Part shown: positions 26,157 to 33,670 of the stretch, in pieces
Layout of the letters: each line of letters starts with the position of its first letter
Numbering within the stretch: position 1 is the stretch's first letter
NCBI GenBank assembly: GCA_019509985.1
Contig: JAEKLF010000068.1
Location: 1-58,022, forward strand
DNA: 58,022 nt
Source of the DNA: Burkholderiales bacterium
GTDB lineage: Bacteria > Pseudomonadota > Gammaproteobacteria > Burkholderiales > Burkholderiaceae_C
Reading direction: 5' to 3'
Translations under genes and position numbers: made by a program
The notes under the pieces: generated by a model
The model's database searches: none
Told to the model about the DNA's origin: nothing
The model's input: the letters and a program-made list of their open reading frames with translations, nothing else

Positions 26157-27452
26157 TCAGTCGCCCAGCGGGCGCTGGTGGGTGAAGCCGGGGCTTGCTG
26201 CGAGCCGGAACTGTTCGGGCGGCAGCGGCCGGCCCGGCTCGATGGGGCCGAGATCATCACGCAGCTGGGCCGCCACCGGCACACGGGCGTCCCTCAGGCC
26301 CAGGGCCACAAAACGCGCCAACTGCATGGCGCCGTAGTTGTCGTGATGGGTGTTGTCCAGCTTGCCGTTGTTCTCGGGGTGGGCGGCCTTGGAGCGCTCC
26401 GGGCCCAGCGCCGCATAGAACTGTTGGCTCATCGCGTTGAGGTCGATGAAGGCCAGCTTCATGGCCTGGGCGACGGCATGCGCCGCGTCGGCGTATTCGG
26501 TCAGGCTCGGTTTGAGGTGCCCGTCGGCATCGAAGTTGCGGCGTTCCATCGACGACACGATGACCGGCACGCCGCCGCGCGCGAGGATGCGCTCGGCGTG
26601 CGTGCGCAGTTCGGCCTTGTAGCTGTCAGCGTTGCCGCTGCCGTCCTTCTGCTGCTTCTGGTCGTTGTGGCCGAACTGCAGCAGCACGGTGTCGCCGGGC
26701 TGCAGGACCGACAGGATCTTGTCGATGCGCCGGCGCGCCAGCGAGTCGCGCAAGGTCTCGCCCGACTCGGCGTGGTTGGCCACGGCCACCGTCGGCTTGA
26801 ACAGGGCCGTCAGCATCTGGCCCCAGCTGGCATAGGGCTCGCCGCCCTGGTCGGCCACGGTCGAGTCGCCCAGCAGGAAGACGGTGGGAACCTGCACCGG
26901 CTCGATGACGAGGCGGCGCAGCGCCGGATGGGTGCCGTTGATCTCCAGCGTCAGCCGGCCGTCCCAGGCCCAGGCTTCGTCGACGGTCTCGCGTGGCGCC
27001 TTGAGATTGACGACGCCTGCTTCGACGCCAAGCACAGCGGCGATGCGCGGCGTGCGCACATTGACGATGAAGCTGCGCGTCTCGGTCGCACCGGCGGGCA
27101 GGCGCACGGCGTTCAGCATCAGCCGGCGCAGTTCGGCCTTGATCGTCGTCTCGCTGGCCTCGGCCGCGCCCAGCGTGGCGGCGACACGGTAATTGCCTTC
27201 GGGCAGGTCGACGGTGAAGAAGCTGGGTTGGCCGGCTGCGTTGCGTGGCGCGCCGGGCTCGAAGCCAGCGCCGCGTTCGCGGCTGTAGGTGGGCTGGGGT
27301 GCGGCGGTGAAGTCGAAGCTGAGCGGATCGGCGGTGCGTGGCTGAGAAACACAGCCACTGAGGCACAGAAGCACAGAGAAGAGGATGGAAAGCAAAGGCC
27401 GATTTCCGCTGGGCCTCTGCGTCTGCGTGGCCGTGTTCATCGATGTGGTCAT
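26157..27452 (-). CDS. Rhamnogalacturonan acetylesterase, CE12-type SGNH hydrolase, lipoprotein
   Basis: The 431-residue protein would remove acetyl groups from galacturonate residues of rhamnogalacturonan. An N-terminal beta-sandwich domain (about 45-180; LSFDFTAAP, GNYRVAATLG) precedes the SGNH catalytic domain: GDSTVAD (nucleophile Ser), AESGETLRD, FGHNDQK and the C-terminal catalytic pair in DNTHHDNYGA. This is the layout of bacterial two-domain CE12 enzymes. The N-terminus is a lipoprotein signal (FSVLLCLSGC), built from a dispersed palindromic repeat (see separate feature). The gene starts 2 bases after the PL26 stop and is followed by a serine hydrolase, all in one leftward unit. Confidence 0.92.
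   Translation of the reverse strand: MTTSMNTATQTQRPSGNRPLLSILFSVLLCLSGCVSQPRTADPLSFDFTAAPQPTYSRERGAGFEPGAPRNAAGQPSFFTVDLPEGNYRVAATLGAAEASETTIKAELRRLMLNAVRLPAGATETRSFIVNVRTPRIAAVLGVEAGVVNLKAPRETVDEAWAWDGRLTLEINGTHPALRRLVIEPVQVPTVFLLGDSTVADQGGEPYASWGQMLTALFKPTVAVANHAESGETLRDSLARRRIDKILSVLQPGDTVLLQFGHNDQKQQKDGSGNADSYKAELRTHAERILARGGVPVIVSSMERRNFDADGHLKPSLTEYADAAHAVAQAMKLAFIDLNAMSQQFYAALGPERSKAAHPENNGKLDNTHHDNYGAMQLARFVALGLRDARVPVAAQLRDDLGPIEPGRPLPPEQFRLAASPGFTHQRPLGD
27346..27438 (-). repeat. CACAGAGGCAC-type palindromic repeat, copy 2, inside the CE12 start
   Basis: The arms read GAACACGGCCACGCAGACGC and, inverted, GAAACACAGCCACTGAGGCA, around a loop containing GGCCTTTGCTTTCC. It is the same family as 6673-6750. 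On the coding strand it supplies the second ATG (27440), the n-region and the whole hydrophobic core plus lipobox Cys of the CE12 lipoprotein signal. Confidence 0.7.
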
Positions 27453-27453
27453 G

Positions 27454-30180
27454 TCAGTCTGTGAGTTGGTCGCCGATCAGGGCCAGGTTCTGGATGGCCG
27501 CCAGCCCCCATTGCGCCGTGTCGTTGGTGCTGATCCAAGGCGCCTCGTCGACCGGGTTCAGCGCCAGCGGCCCATCCACCCGCGTCGTCTTCAGCGTCTT
27601 GTGGCCCCGTGGGTCGTCGGCCCAGAACTCGCGCCAGGCGCGCTGGGCCAGGGCCTTGTCCTGCTTCTGCCGTGCCGCATACGCCGTCAGCCGCGAATGC
27701 CCCACGCTCAGCACCGTGCCGCCGCCATGCGGGGCACCCAGCGCCTTGACCTGCTGCTCACGCGGCGCGTTGTAGAGCTCACAGTACTGCAGCCAGGCCT
27801 GCTTGAACTCGGGCTCGTCGATCAGCTCCACCAGCTCGGCCATCATCTCGACACCGCCGAAGACGGCGCTCAGGTGGCTGGCACTGAGCTTGTTGCCGCT
27901 GACGTTGTGGAAGGCGCCTTCGTTCGGCCCCGTGGGCTCGTAGCCGCCGCTGCCGGTGAAGAAGCCATGCGGCATGGCCGCGATGCCCTTCATGCCGCGC
28001 ACGAGCTTGTTGCGCCAGCGCGGGTCGCCGGTGCGCTCCCACTCCGTCAGCACGTTGGCGACGACCGAGCCCCAGTCCGTGCCGAAGCCAATGCGCGCGG
28101 GCCATGGGCCCTTGTCGGCGCGGCCGGCGATCTTGCGCACGGGGTCGACCTCGTCCATCTTGGCGTCGGCGCTGAGCACCTCGCGCATGATGTCGCCGAT
28201 TCGCTCGTCGGCCGTCAGGTAGTAGTAGAAGCGGCGATAGGCCGACGTGGAGATGCGCGCCTGCTTGGCGCTGCAGCCCCAGTGCTGCACGTTGTGCCGC
28301 GAGCCCAGGCCCTGGAAGCGGCCGAGGTGGTAGATGTCGACCTCGCTGGTGTGGCGCACCATGGCCTCGGCGAAGCGGAAGATGTCGGCGCGGCCGCTGC
28401 GCAGCCAGGCGTACCAGAGCCAGAGATCGGGCGAGAGCTCGGAGTTGTCCCAGGCAAAGCCGCCGACGTCGTAGCGCCACTCGTGGCGGTCGGCGTCGTA
28501 GGTGTGGCGGATGTCGCCGTAGTCCCAGAAGCCGTACCAGTGGCGCTGCTCGGTCTCCTTCTTGTAGAAGTCGAACAGGAAGTCGAGCTTGTCCTCGATC
28601 TTCTGGCGCGCGGGCGTGCTGCGGTCGGGCAGGCTCCACAGCTTGCCGAACACGCCGGCGGCCAGATAGCGCTGCGGTGCCGCGGCCAGTTGCGGCGGTG
28701 TCTGCACGGCGGCGGCCATCTGCACCAGGCGCTCGCGGCTCGGCGTGGCGGCCAGCGCCCACAGCGTGATCTCGCTGCTGCGCGCGATGCCGACCGGCGT
28801 ACCGAAGCCCTTCTCGTAGTCCTCGTAGGTCATCTCCAGGCCTTCGAGCTCCTGCTCGTGGGTCTCCTGCCCCAAGCCATCGTGATAGAAGCGCAGGTCC
28901 ATGGCCGGCGCGTCGGGCGCGTGCATCCAGACGGTGACCTCGGCCGCATCGCCGATGGCGCCGCGGATGTCGAGCTGCGTCGGGTGGCGCTGCCAGAAGT
29001 CGCGCAGCCCGAAGGCCACGCCGCCCGTCGCGCCGCCGATGTAGCCGCTGCCCGGCGCGCGGTGGCCGAAGGCGGCGGGGATCCAGCCGTGGCCGGGCTG
29101 GGTGCGCTTCCTGACCTGGAAGCCGTCGGCGTTGAGCTGGCTCAGTGTGTAGTCGCCCCAGGCGGGGATGCGCTGGTGCAGCTGGCGCACCTGGGCGCTC
29201 CACTGCGCCAGCGGCGGCGTGGCGCGGCCGGCGAGCTGGGCCTCGCGCACGGCGGCACCGGGGTCGCGGCGCAGGCCGGTGAGGTTGCGCACGCCTTCGG
29301 CCCACAGGCCGCCTGCCTCGCCGGCGAAGCGCACGTGGCGGTCGTGCAGCGCGTCGCGCAGGGGCACCTCGAAGCGCAGGCCGATGCCGCGCAGGAAGTC
29401 GCGCTGCTCGTCGCCGTCGAAGACGAAGCTGTGCATGACGCGCACCGACTCGGCGCCGGCGTAGAAGTACAGGCGCAGCGAAAACGGCAGCCAGGCGCGG
29501 CCGGCGGCGCTGCGGTGCTGGCCGTCGACCTTGACGACGGCGCGCACCGGGCCGGCCTGCTCGACGGTGAGCTTCGTCGTGCGGCTGTCGAAGCGCGTCT
29601 GCGTGACGGCGCCATCGCCAGCGTCGGGCTTGTCGTCAGCCTGGGCGACGAGCGTGCAGGCGCGCAGGATCTCGCGGCCATCGCGTTCGATGCTGCGGAT
29701 GAACTGGGCGCCGCTGCGGGGCAGCGTGCAGCGGATGAGGCCGGTGTCGACCTCGACGGCCTCGGCCGTCTCGCGCACGCTGACGCGCGGGCCGGCGGGG
29801 GCTGGCGCCGCGCCGGGCTGGATGCTGGGGTTGGCGCCCGCGTCGACGCCGGCCGGCAGCGCGTGCGCCGTCCACTTCAGCGAGCCGTCGGGCCAGTAGG
29901 CCAGCGGCCAGGTCTGCAGTGGCAGCGGCCGGCCCTGGGCGTCCAGTGCTTGGAAGGCCTGGTCCTTCTTTTGCTGGCCGCGCGGCCAGGGCAGGCCGAG
30001 CGTCGTGCCCAGCGGCAAGGCTGGCGCGCTGCCTTCCAGCCAGTGCAATGCGAGCTGGTCCTCGGGCACCGCTGCAGCGCGTGCCGGCGAAGGCGCCGGA
30101 GCGGCGCTCGCCGTGGCGAGCCCGGCCAGGGGCAGGGCGGCGGTCTTGAAGAAGCTGCGGCGGTTGAAGTCGGTCGTCAT
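27454..30180 (-). CDS. Exo-rhamnogalacturonan lyase, PL26 family, Tat-exported
   Basis: A 908-residue protein with a twin-arginine signal (NRRSFFKTAALPLAGLATA). The body matches the PL26 exo-rhamnogalacturonan lyase type: a beta-rich N-terminal region, then an (alpha/alpha)-barrel-like part with HWYGFWDYGDIRHTYD, WRYDVGGFAWDNSELSPDL, HNVQHWGCSAKQAR and GYEPTGPNEGAFHN. PL26 enzymes release unsaturated galacturonyl-rhamnose from chain ends, the substrate of GH105. The start at 30180 is fixed by ATGA overlap with the symporter stop; the much longer open frame to 32037 runs antisense-in-frame through the symporter and repeat and is not protein. Export by Tat suggests folding before transport. Confidence 0.87.
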   Translation of the reverse strand: MTTDFNRRSFFKTAALPLAGLATASAAPAPSPARAAAVPEDQLALHWLEGSAPALPLGTTLGLPWPRGQQKKDQAFQALDAQGRPLPLQTWPLAYWPDGSLKWTAHALPAGVDAGANPSIQPGAAPAPAGPRVSVRETAEAVEVDTGLIRCTLPRSGAQFIRSIERDGREILRACTLVAQADDKPDAGDGAVTQTRFDSRTTKLTVEQAGPVRAVVKVDGQHRSAAGRAWLPFSLRLYFYAGAESVRVMHSFVFDGDEQRDFLRGIGLRFEVPLRDALHDRHVRFAGEAGGLWAEGVRNLTGLRRDPGAAVREAQLAGRATPPLAQWSAQVRQLHQRIPAWGDYTLSQLNADGFQVRKRTQPGHGWIPAAFGHRAPGSGYIGGATGGVAFGLRDFWQRHPTQLDIRGAIGDAAEVTVWMHAPDAPAMDLRFYHDGLGQETHEQELEGLEMTYEDYEKGFGTPVGIARSSEITLWALAATPSRERLVQMAAAVQTPPQLAAAPQRYLAAGVFGKLWSLPDRSTPARQKIEDKLDFLFDFYKKETEQRHWYGFWDYGDIRHTYDADRHEWRYDVGGFAWDNSELSPDLWLWYAWLRSGRADIFRFAEAMVRHTSEVDIYHLGRFQGLGSRHNVQHWGCSAKQARISTSAYRRFYYYLTADERIGDIMREVLSADAKMDEVDPVRKIAGRADKGPWPARIGFGTDWGSVVANVLTEWERTGDPRWRNKLVRGMKGIAAMPHGFFTGSGGYEPTGPNEGAFHNVSGNKLSASHLSAVFGGVEMMAELVELIDEPEFKQAWLQYCELYNAPREQQVKALGAPHGGGTVLSVGHSRLTAYAARQKQDKALAQRAWREFWADDPRGHKTLKTTRVDGPLALNPVDEAPWISTNDTAQWGLAAIQNLALIGDQLTD

Positions 30181-31856
30181 GGTCGGGCGTTGGAGGGCGA
30201 GCGGTCCGGAACGGGCAGGGCGGAGTCGGGCGTGGCGCCGCTGCCGCGGCCCCAGAGTCGGTCGTAGGGCCAGCCGGTCAGGTCTTCGACGATGCGGCGG
30301 TTCCCATCGTTCTCGGCCTCGGTGGCGCCGGCGCGCAGGCGCTCGACCTCGTGGACGAGCACGGCGTGGGTGCGCGCATTGAGCCGGAAGGACCAGGCGG
30401 CGATGAGGCCCAGGCCCATGCACAGCAGCGGCCCACCCACCATCAGGCCGGCGATGGTCTGGATGGCCTCGGGCGTCTGCGTGATGAGCTCGCCCGGCCG
30501 GGTCTTGGGCGACACGTAGCCGCCCAGGTCGATGACCCAGCCGCTGGCGATGATGGCGGCGCTCTGCGCGAGCTTGCGCACCAGCGTCATCACGCCGGCG
30601 AAGATGCCCTCGCGGCGCTGGCCGGTGACGGCCTCGTCGATGTCCGGCAGGTAGTTGTAGACCGACCAGGGCACGAAGTTCAGCGTGCCGCGGCCCAGGC
30701 CGGCGAGGACGATGGGCGCAAACAGCCAGAACGCGAGACCCATGCTGAAGCCGCTCTGCGTCGGGTTCAGCGCCATGAAGATGCTGTCGCCCAGCGCCCT
30801 GAGCGCCGCGTCGAAGCCGTCGGGCCGCAGCAGGTAGAAGCCGAGGTAGAGCAGCAGCGCCGCGCCGAACAGCGAGATGGCGATGCGGTAGGCCAGCACG
30901 GGCCCGGTGCGGATGACGATCTGGATGGCGACCATGACCGACACCAGCTGGGCCACGTACATGACCGTCATCAGCTGCGAGATGACGAGTGTGGCGCCCA
31001 TCAGCACCGTCGCCACGAAGATGGGGAAGGCGGTGTTGAAGATGTCCTGCGACAGGTAACCGCCGAGGTAGAGCGCGAGGTGCTGGCGGAAAGCGCGGAT
31101 CTTCAGCGTCGAGAACAGGTCGCCGAACATCTTGGCCGGCAGGGCCAGCGCGGCCTTCAGCGTGACCCCGCCATAGGTCTGCGACAGCACCGCCTGCTCG
31201 CGCGTGCCGTAGGGCCGCTCCCAGGTCGTCAACACGACGATGAGGACGACGACCGAGAAGATGACGCCGAAGATGGCCGCCATCCAGAAGAAGGTGTCGG
31301 GCGAGTCCTTGCCGCCGAAGCGGCTGATCAGCAGCGTGGGCAGGTAGGAGGCCAGGATGGCGGAACTCTGCGCCACGATCATGCGCGCGCCGGCGAACCT
31401 GGCCTTGGCCTTGTAGTCCTTGGTCATCTCCGCCGCCAGCGTCTCCCAGGGGATGAGGAACATCGTGTACAGCAGCTCGAAGAAGACGAAGGCGAGCAGG
31501 TAGTAGCTGAAGCTGTGGCCGGTGCGAAAGATCAGCGCGAAGCTGGGCAGCAGCGGCATGGTGATCAGCAGGAAGAGCTTGCGCCGGCCAATCTTGCGGC
31601 CGATCCAGGTATGGCGCAGGTTGTCGGACACGTAGCCGATGAGCGGGCAGGTGATGGCTTCGAGCAGCCTGGGCAAGCCGAGGATCAGGCCGGCTTCGAC
31701 GGCGCTGAGGCCGCAGAAGGTGGTGAAGAAATAGAACAGCCAGCCGGTGATGACGGCCTGGGCGCCGGCGCCCAGCATGTCGCCGGAGCCCCAGCCCCAG
31801 TAGTTGATCCACGTTGGCTCTTTGGCGGCGGGGTGGAGGTTGCGGGGCGGCTTCAT
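30177..31856 (-). CDS. GPH-family sugar:cation symporter (MFS superfamily)
   Basis: A 559-residue inner-membrane transporter with about 12 hydrophobic segments. The family marks are the N-terminal WGSGDMLGAGAQAVITGW, the loop DNLRHTWIGRKIGRRKLFL after helix 2, and FVPWSVYNYLPDIDEAVTGQ with REGIFAGVMTLVRKL in the second half, as in melibiose/glucuronide-type GPH symporters. The C-terminal tail of ~60 residues is longer than in typical ~460-residue members. As first gene of the unit with PL26, CE12 and the serine hydrolase, it most likely imports unsaturated rhamnogalacturonan disaccharides or short oligosaccharides for the cytoplasmic GH105 and GH28. The substrate is inferred. Confidence 0.9.
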   Translation of the reverse strand: MKPPRNLHPAAKEPTWINYWGWGSGDMLGAGAQAVITGWLFYFFTTFCGLSAVEAGLILGLPRLLEAITCPLIGYVSDNLRHTWIGRKIGRRKLFLLITMPLLPSFALIFRTGHSFSYYLLAFVFFELLYTMFLIPWETLAAEMTKDYKAKARFAGARMIVAQSSAILASYLPTLLISRFGGKDSPDTFFWMAAIFGVIFSVVVLIVVLTTWERPYGTREQAVLSQTYGGVTLKAALALPAKMFGDLFSTLKIRAFRQHLALYLGGYLSQDIFNTAFPIFVATVLMGATLVISQLMTVMYVAQLVSVMVAIQIVIRTGPVLAYRIAISLFGAALLLYLGFYLLRPDGFDAALRALGDSIFMALNPTQSGFSMGLAFWLFAPIVLAGLGRGTLNFVPWSVYNYLPDIDEAVTGQRREGIFAGVMTLVRKLAQSAAIIASGWVIDLGGYVSPKTRPGELITQTPEAIQTIAGLMVGGPLLCMGLGLIAAWSFRLNARTHAVLVHEVERLRAGATEAENDGNRRIVEDLTGWPYDRLWGRGSGATPDSALPVPDRSPSNARP

Positions 31857-31884
31857 GTCTCTTGCTGGTTGCGCGCTTTTGCTC

Positions 31885-31894
31885 GAAGCGCTTG
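31885..31894. promoter_or_regulatory. Operator-like site 3, upstream of the symporter operon
   Basis: GAAGCGCTTG, 29 bases before the symporter ATG, preserves the AAGCGCTTG core of site 1 but lacks its extended arms. Its position at a unit start is the main argument; the match alone is short. Confidence 0.45.
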
Positions 31895-31909
31895 TTTTGT
31901 GGCGAGGCC

Positions 31910-32450
31910 CATGCCGGGACGTCGCCCCGGCGGGCGACCTTCTTTTTGAGCGACCAAAAAGAAGGCAAAAAGTCGCCCCTGACCGCGCCGGCCCTTTGCT
32001 TCGCAGCGGGCTGCCCTGCGGTGCTCGCGTCTTGCAACCCCGCGCAGAACTCCCTTCGCTACGCTGCGGTCAGACAGCTGCGCGGAGTCAGAGCTTGAAG
32101 CGCGCTGCGCGCGCGGTTGCAAGCCGCTGCGCTCCTCGGCGACGCTAAAAGGGGGGTGAAGGAACAGCCCGGTGAGAGACGGCTCTCGGGTTTGGCTGTT
32201 GGCCGTTCGGCTGTTTGGGGCCTCCCCTTTTAAACCGCCGAGAAGCGCAGAAGCCCAGGGCGCGCGCGCAGCGCGCTTCAAGAACTGACTCGCGACGCTT
32301 GTTTGAGCAGAGCGTAGCGGCGCGAGTTCGGCGCGGCCCTGGGCTTCGAGCATCGCAGGGCACCCCGCAGGGGCGGTTTTGCAGGGGAGAGCTTTTTGCC
32401 TACTTTTTGGCGGCGCAAAAAGTAGGTCGGCTGCCGGGACGAAATCCCGG
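31910..32450. repeat. Composite modular repeat, copy 2, with an extra inverted module
   Basis: Same orientation and ends as the copy at 11901-12320: left stem CCTTCTTTTTG/CAAAAAGAAGG (31938-31965), right stem CCTACTTTTTG/CAAAAAGTAGG (32399-32426). It carries about 110 extra bases (around 32245-32350) that look like a degraded inverted copy of its own internal module (CTTCGCTACGCTGCGGTCA in one direction, AGCAGAGCGTAGCGG in the other). It occupies the gap between the symporter and GH105 genes. I see no credible gene inside. Confidence 0.85.
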
Positions 32451-32490
32451 CTGGGCCTGGCCTGAAAGACAAAGCCGCGCACGGGCAACC

Positions 32491-33654
32491 TCAGATGAAC
32501 CGCACCAGCAGCTCGCCCATCGCCAACAACGCCATCGCCTGCCCGAACGGCATCGACGTCAGCGGGATGTCCTTGTATTCCTGCAGCGTGTTGAACACCG
32601 GCGTGCCGAAGCTGACCTGCGTCAGCTCGCCCGCGTCATTGATCTTGGCGCGCACCGCTCGTGCCGCGCGCAACCCCAACTCTTCATAGTCCTTCGACAA
32701 ATACCCTTTGCGCACCGCCTTCAAGATGCCGTATGCAAAGCCGGCGGACGCTGCGGCTTCTTCATATGAAGTTGGATCGTCCAGCAGCGTGCGCCACAGG
32801 CCCGACTCGGCCTGGCAAGCCGCCAAGGCCTTGACCTGTGCTTCCAGCGTGGAGACCAGGAAGTCACGGAACGCATCGCCCTCCGGCAAGCCCAGCAGCT
32901 CGATGAACTCCGGAATCACGATGGTGACCCACGAGTTCCCGCGCGCCCACAGCGCGTTGGCGAAGTTGTGCCGGCCCTCGAAGGTCCAGCCGTGGAACCA
33001 CAGCCCTGTCTTGCGGTCGGCCAGGTATTTGATGTGCACGAGGAACTGCCGCTTGGCCTCCTCCACGTAGTGCGGCCGGTTCAGCAACAGCCCGAACTTC
33101 GCCAACGGCAGCACCGACATCATCAGCGTGTCGTCCCACAGCTGCTGGTGGTTCACGCTGTTGTAGACGATGTGCTGGAAGCCGCCTTCCTCGGTGCGCG
33201 GCAGGCCGCTGAACACCCACTCGCCCCAGCGGTCGATGTAGGGCAGATAGGTCCGGTTGCCGCTGCGCTCGAACAGATAGGCCAGCGTCAGGAAGGGTGC
33301 GACGGTGTTGATGTTGCGCGAGGGCATGCCCTCCGCAAACCGGGCCTCGAACCAGCTCGTCATGATGTCCCAGGCCTTGGCGTCGCCGGTCTGCTCCCAG
33401 ACCTTGTAGACGCCGTACAGGCCCACGCCATGCGTCCACTCGAAGCCGTTCCAGCCCTTGGTGTCCAGCACGCGGCCATCGTCCAGGCGCAGCAGGAACT
33501 TGCCGTCGGTGTCCTCGATGTGGATGAGGTTGTCGATCAGCCGGTCAATGGCGCCGCGGATGTCATCACGGTCCGCGCCCAGGTGGGCCGCGTGGTGGGC
33601 CAGCAGCGGGTGGATGAGCGAGGAGTCGACGGGCTTGAGGATCTGGTGGGTCAT
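32491..33654 (-). CDS. Unsaturated rhamnogalacturonyl hydrolase, GH105 family
   Basis: The 387-residue enzyme is full-length for GH105 (YteR-like) and has no signal peptide, so it acts in the cytoplasm. It removes the unsaturated galacturonate that lyases leave at the non-reducing end, releasing rhamnose-ended products. Family blocks are TKGWNGFEWTHGVGLYGV, NTVAPFLTLAYLFERSG, the catalytic-Asp region NHQQLWDDTLMMSVLPL, TGLWFHGWTFEGRHNFA and ALWARGNSWV. It lies 16 bases after the GH43-GH35 gene, in the same leftward unit, and completes the route from lyase product to free rhamnose. Confidence 0.95.
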   Translation of the reverse strand: MTHQILKPVDSSLIHPLLAHHAAHLGADRDDIRGAIDRLIDNLIHIEDTDGKFLLRLDDGRVLDTKGWNGFEWTHGVGLYGVYKVWEQTGDAKAWDIMTSWFEARFAEGMPSRNINTVAPFLTLAYLFERSGNRTYLPYIDRWGEWVFSGLPRTEEGGFQHIVYNSVNHQQLWDDTLMMSVLPLAKFGLLLNRPHYVEEAKRQFLVHIKYLADRKTGLWFHGWTFEGRHNFANALWARGNSWVTIVIPEFIELLGLPEGDAFRDFLVSTLEAQVKALAACQAESGLWRTLLDDPTSYEEAAASAGFAYGILKAVRKGYLSKDYEELGLRAARAVRAKINDAGELTQVSFGTPVFNTLQEYKDIPLTSMPFGQAMALLAMGELLVRFI

Positions 33655-33670
33655 GGTCTTGTCTCAGGGT

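Noticed and set aside
30181..32037. Apparent 1,527-residue fusion of PL26 with an upstream domain
   Set aside because: The upstream part is an alternative frame over the symporter and the composite repeat. The Tat signal at 30180 and the ATGA overlap fix the PL26 start.
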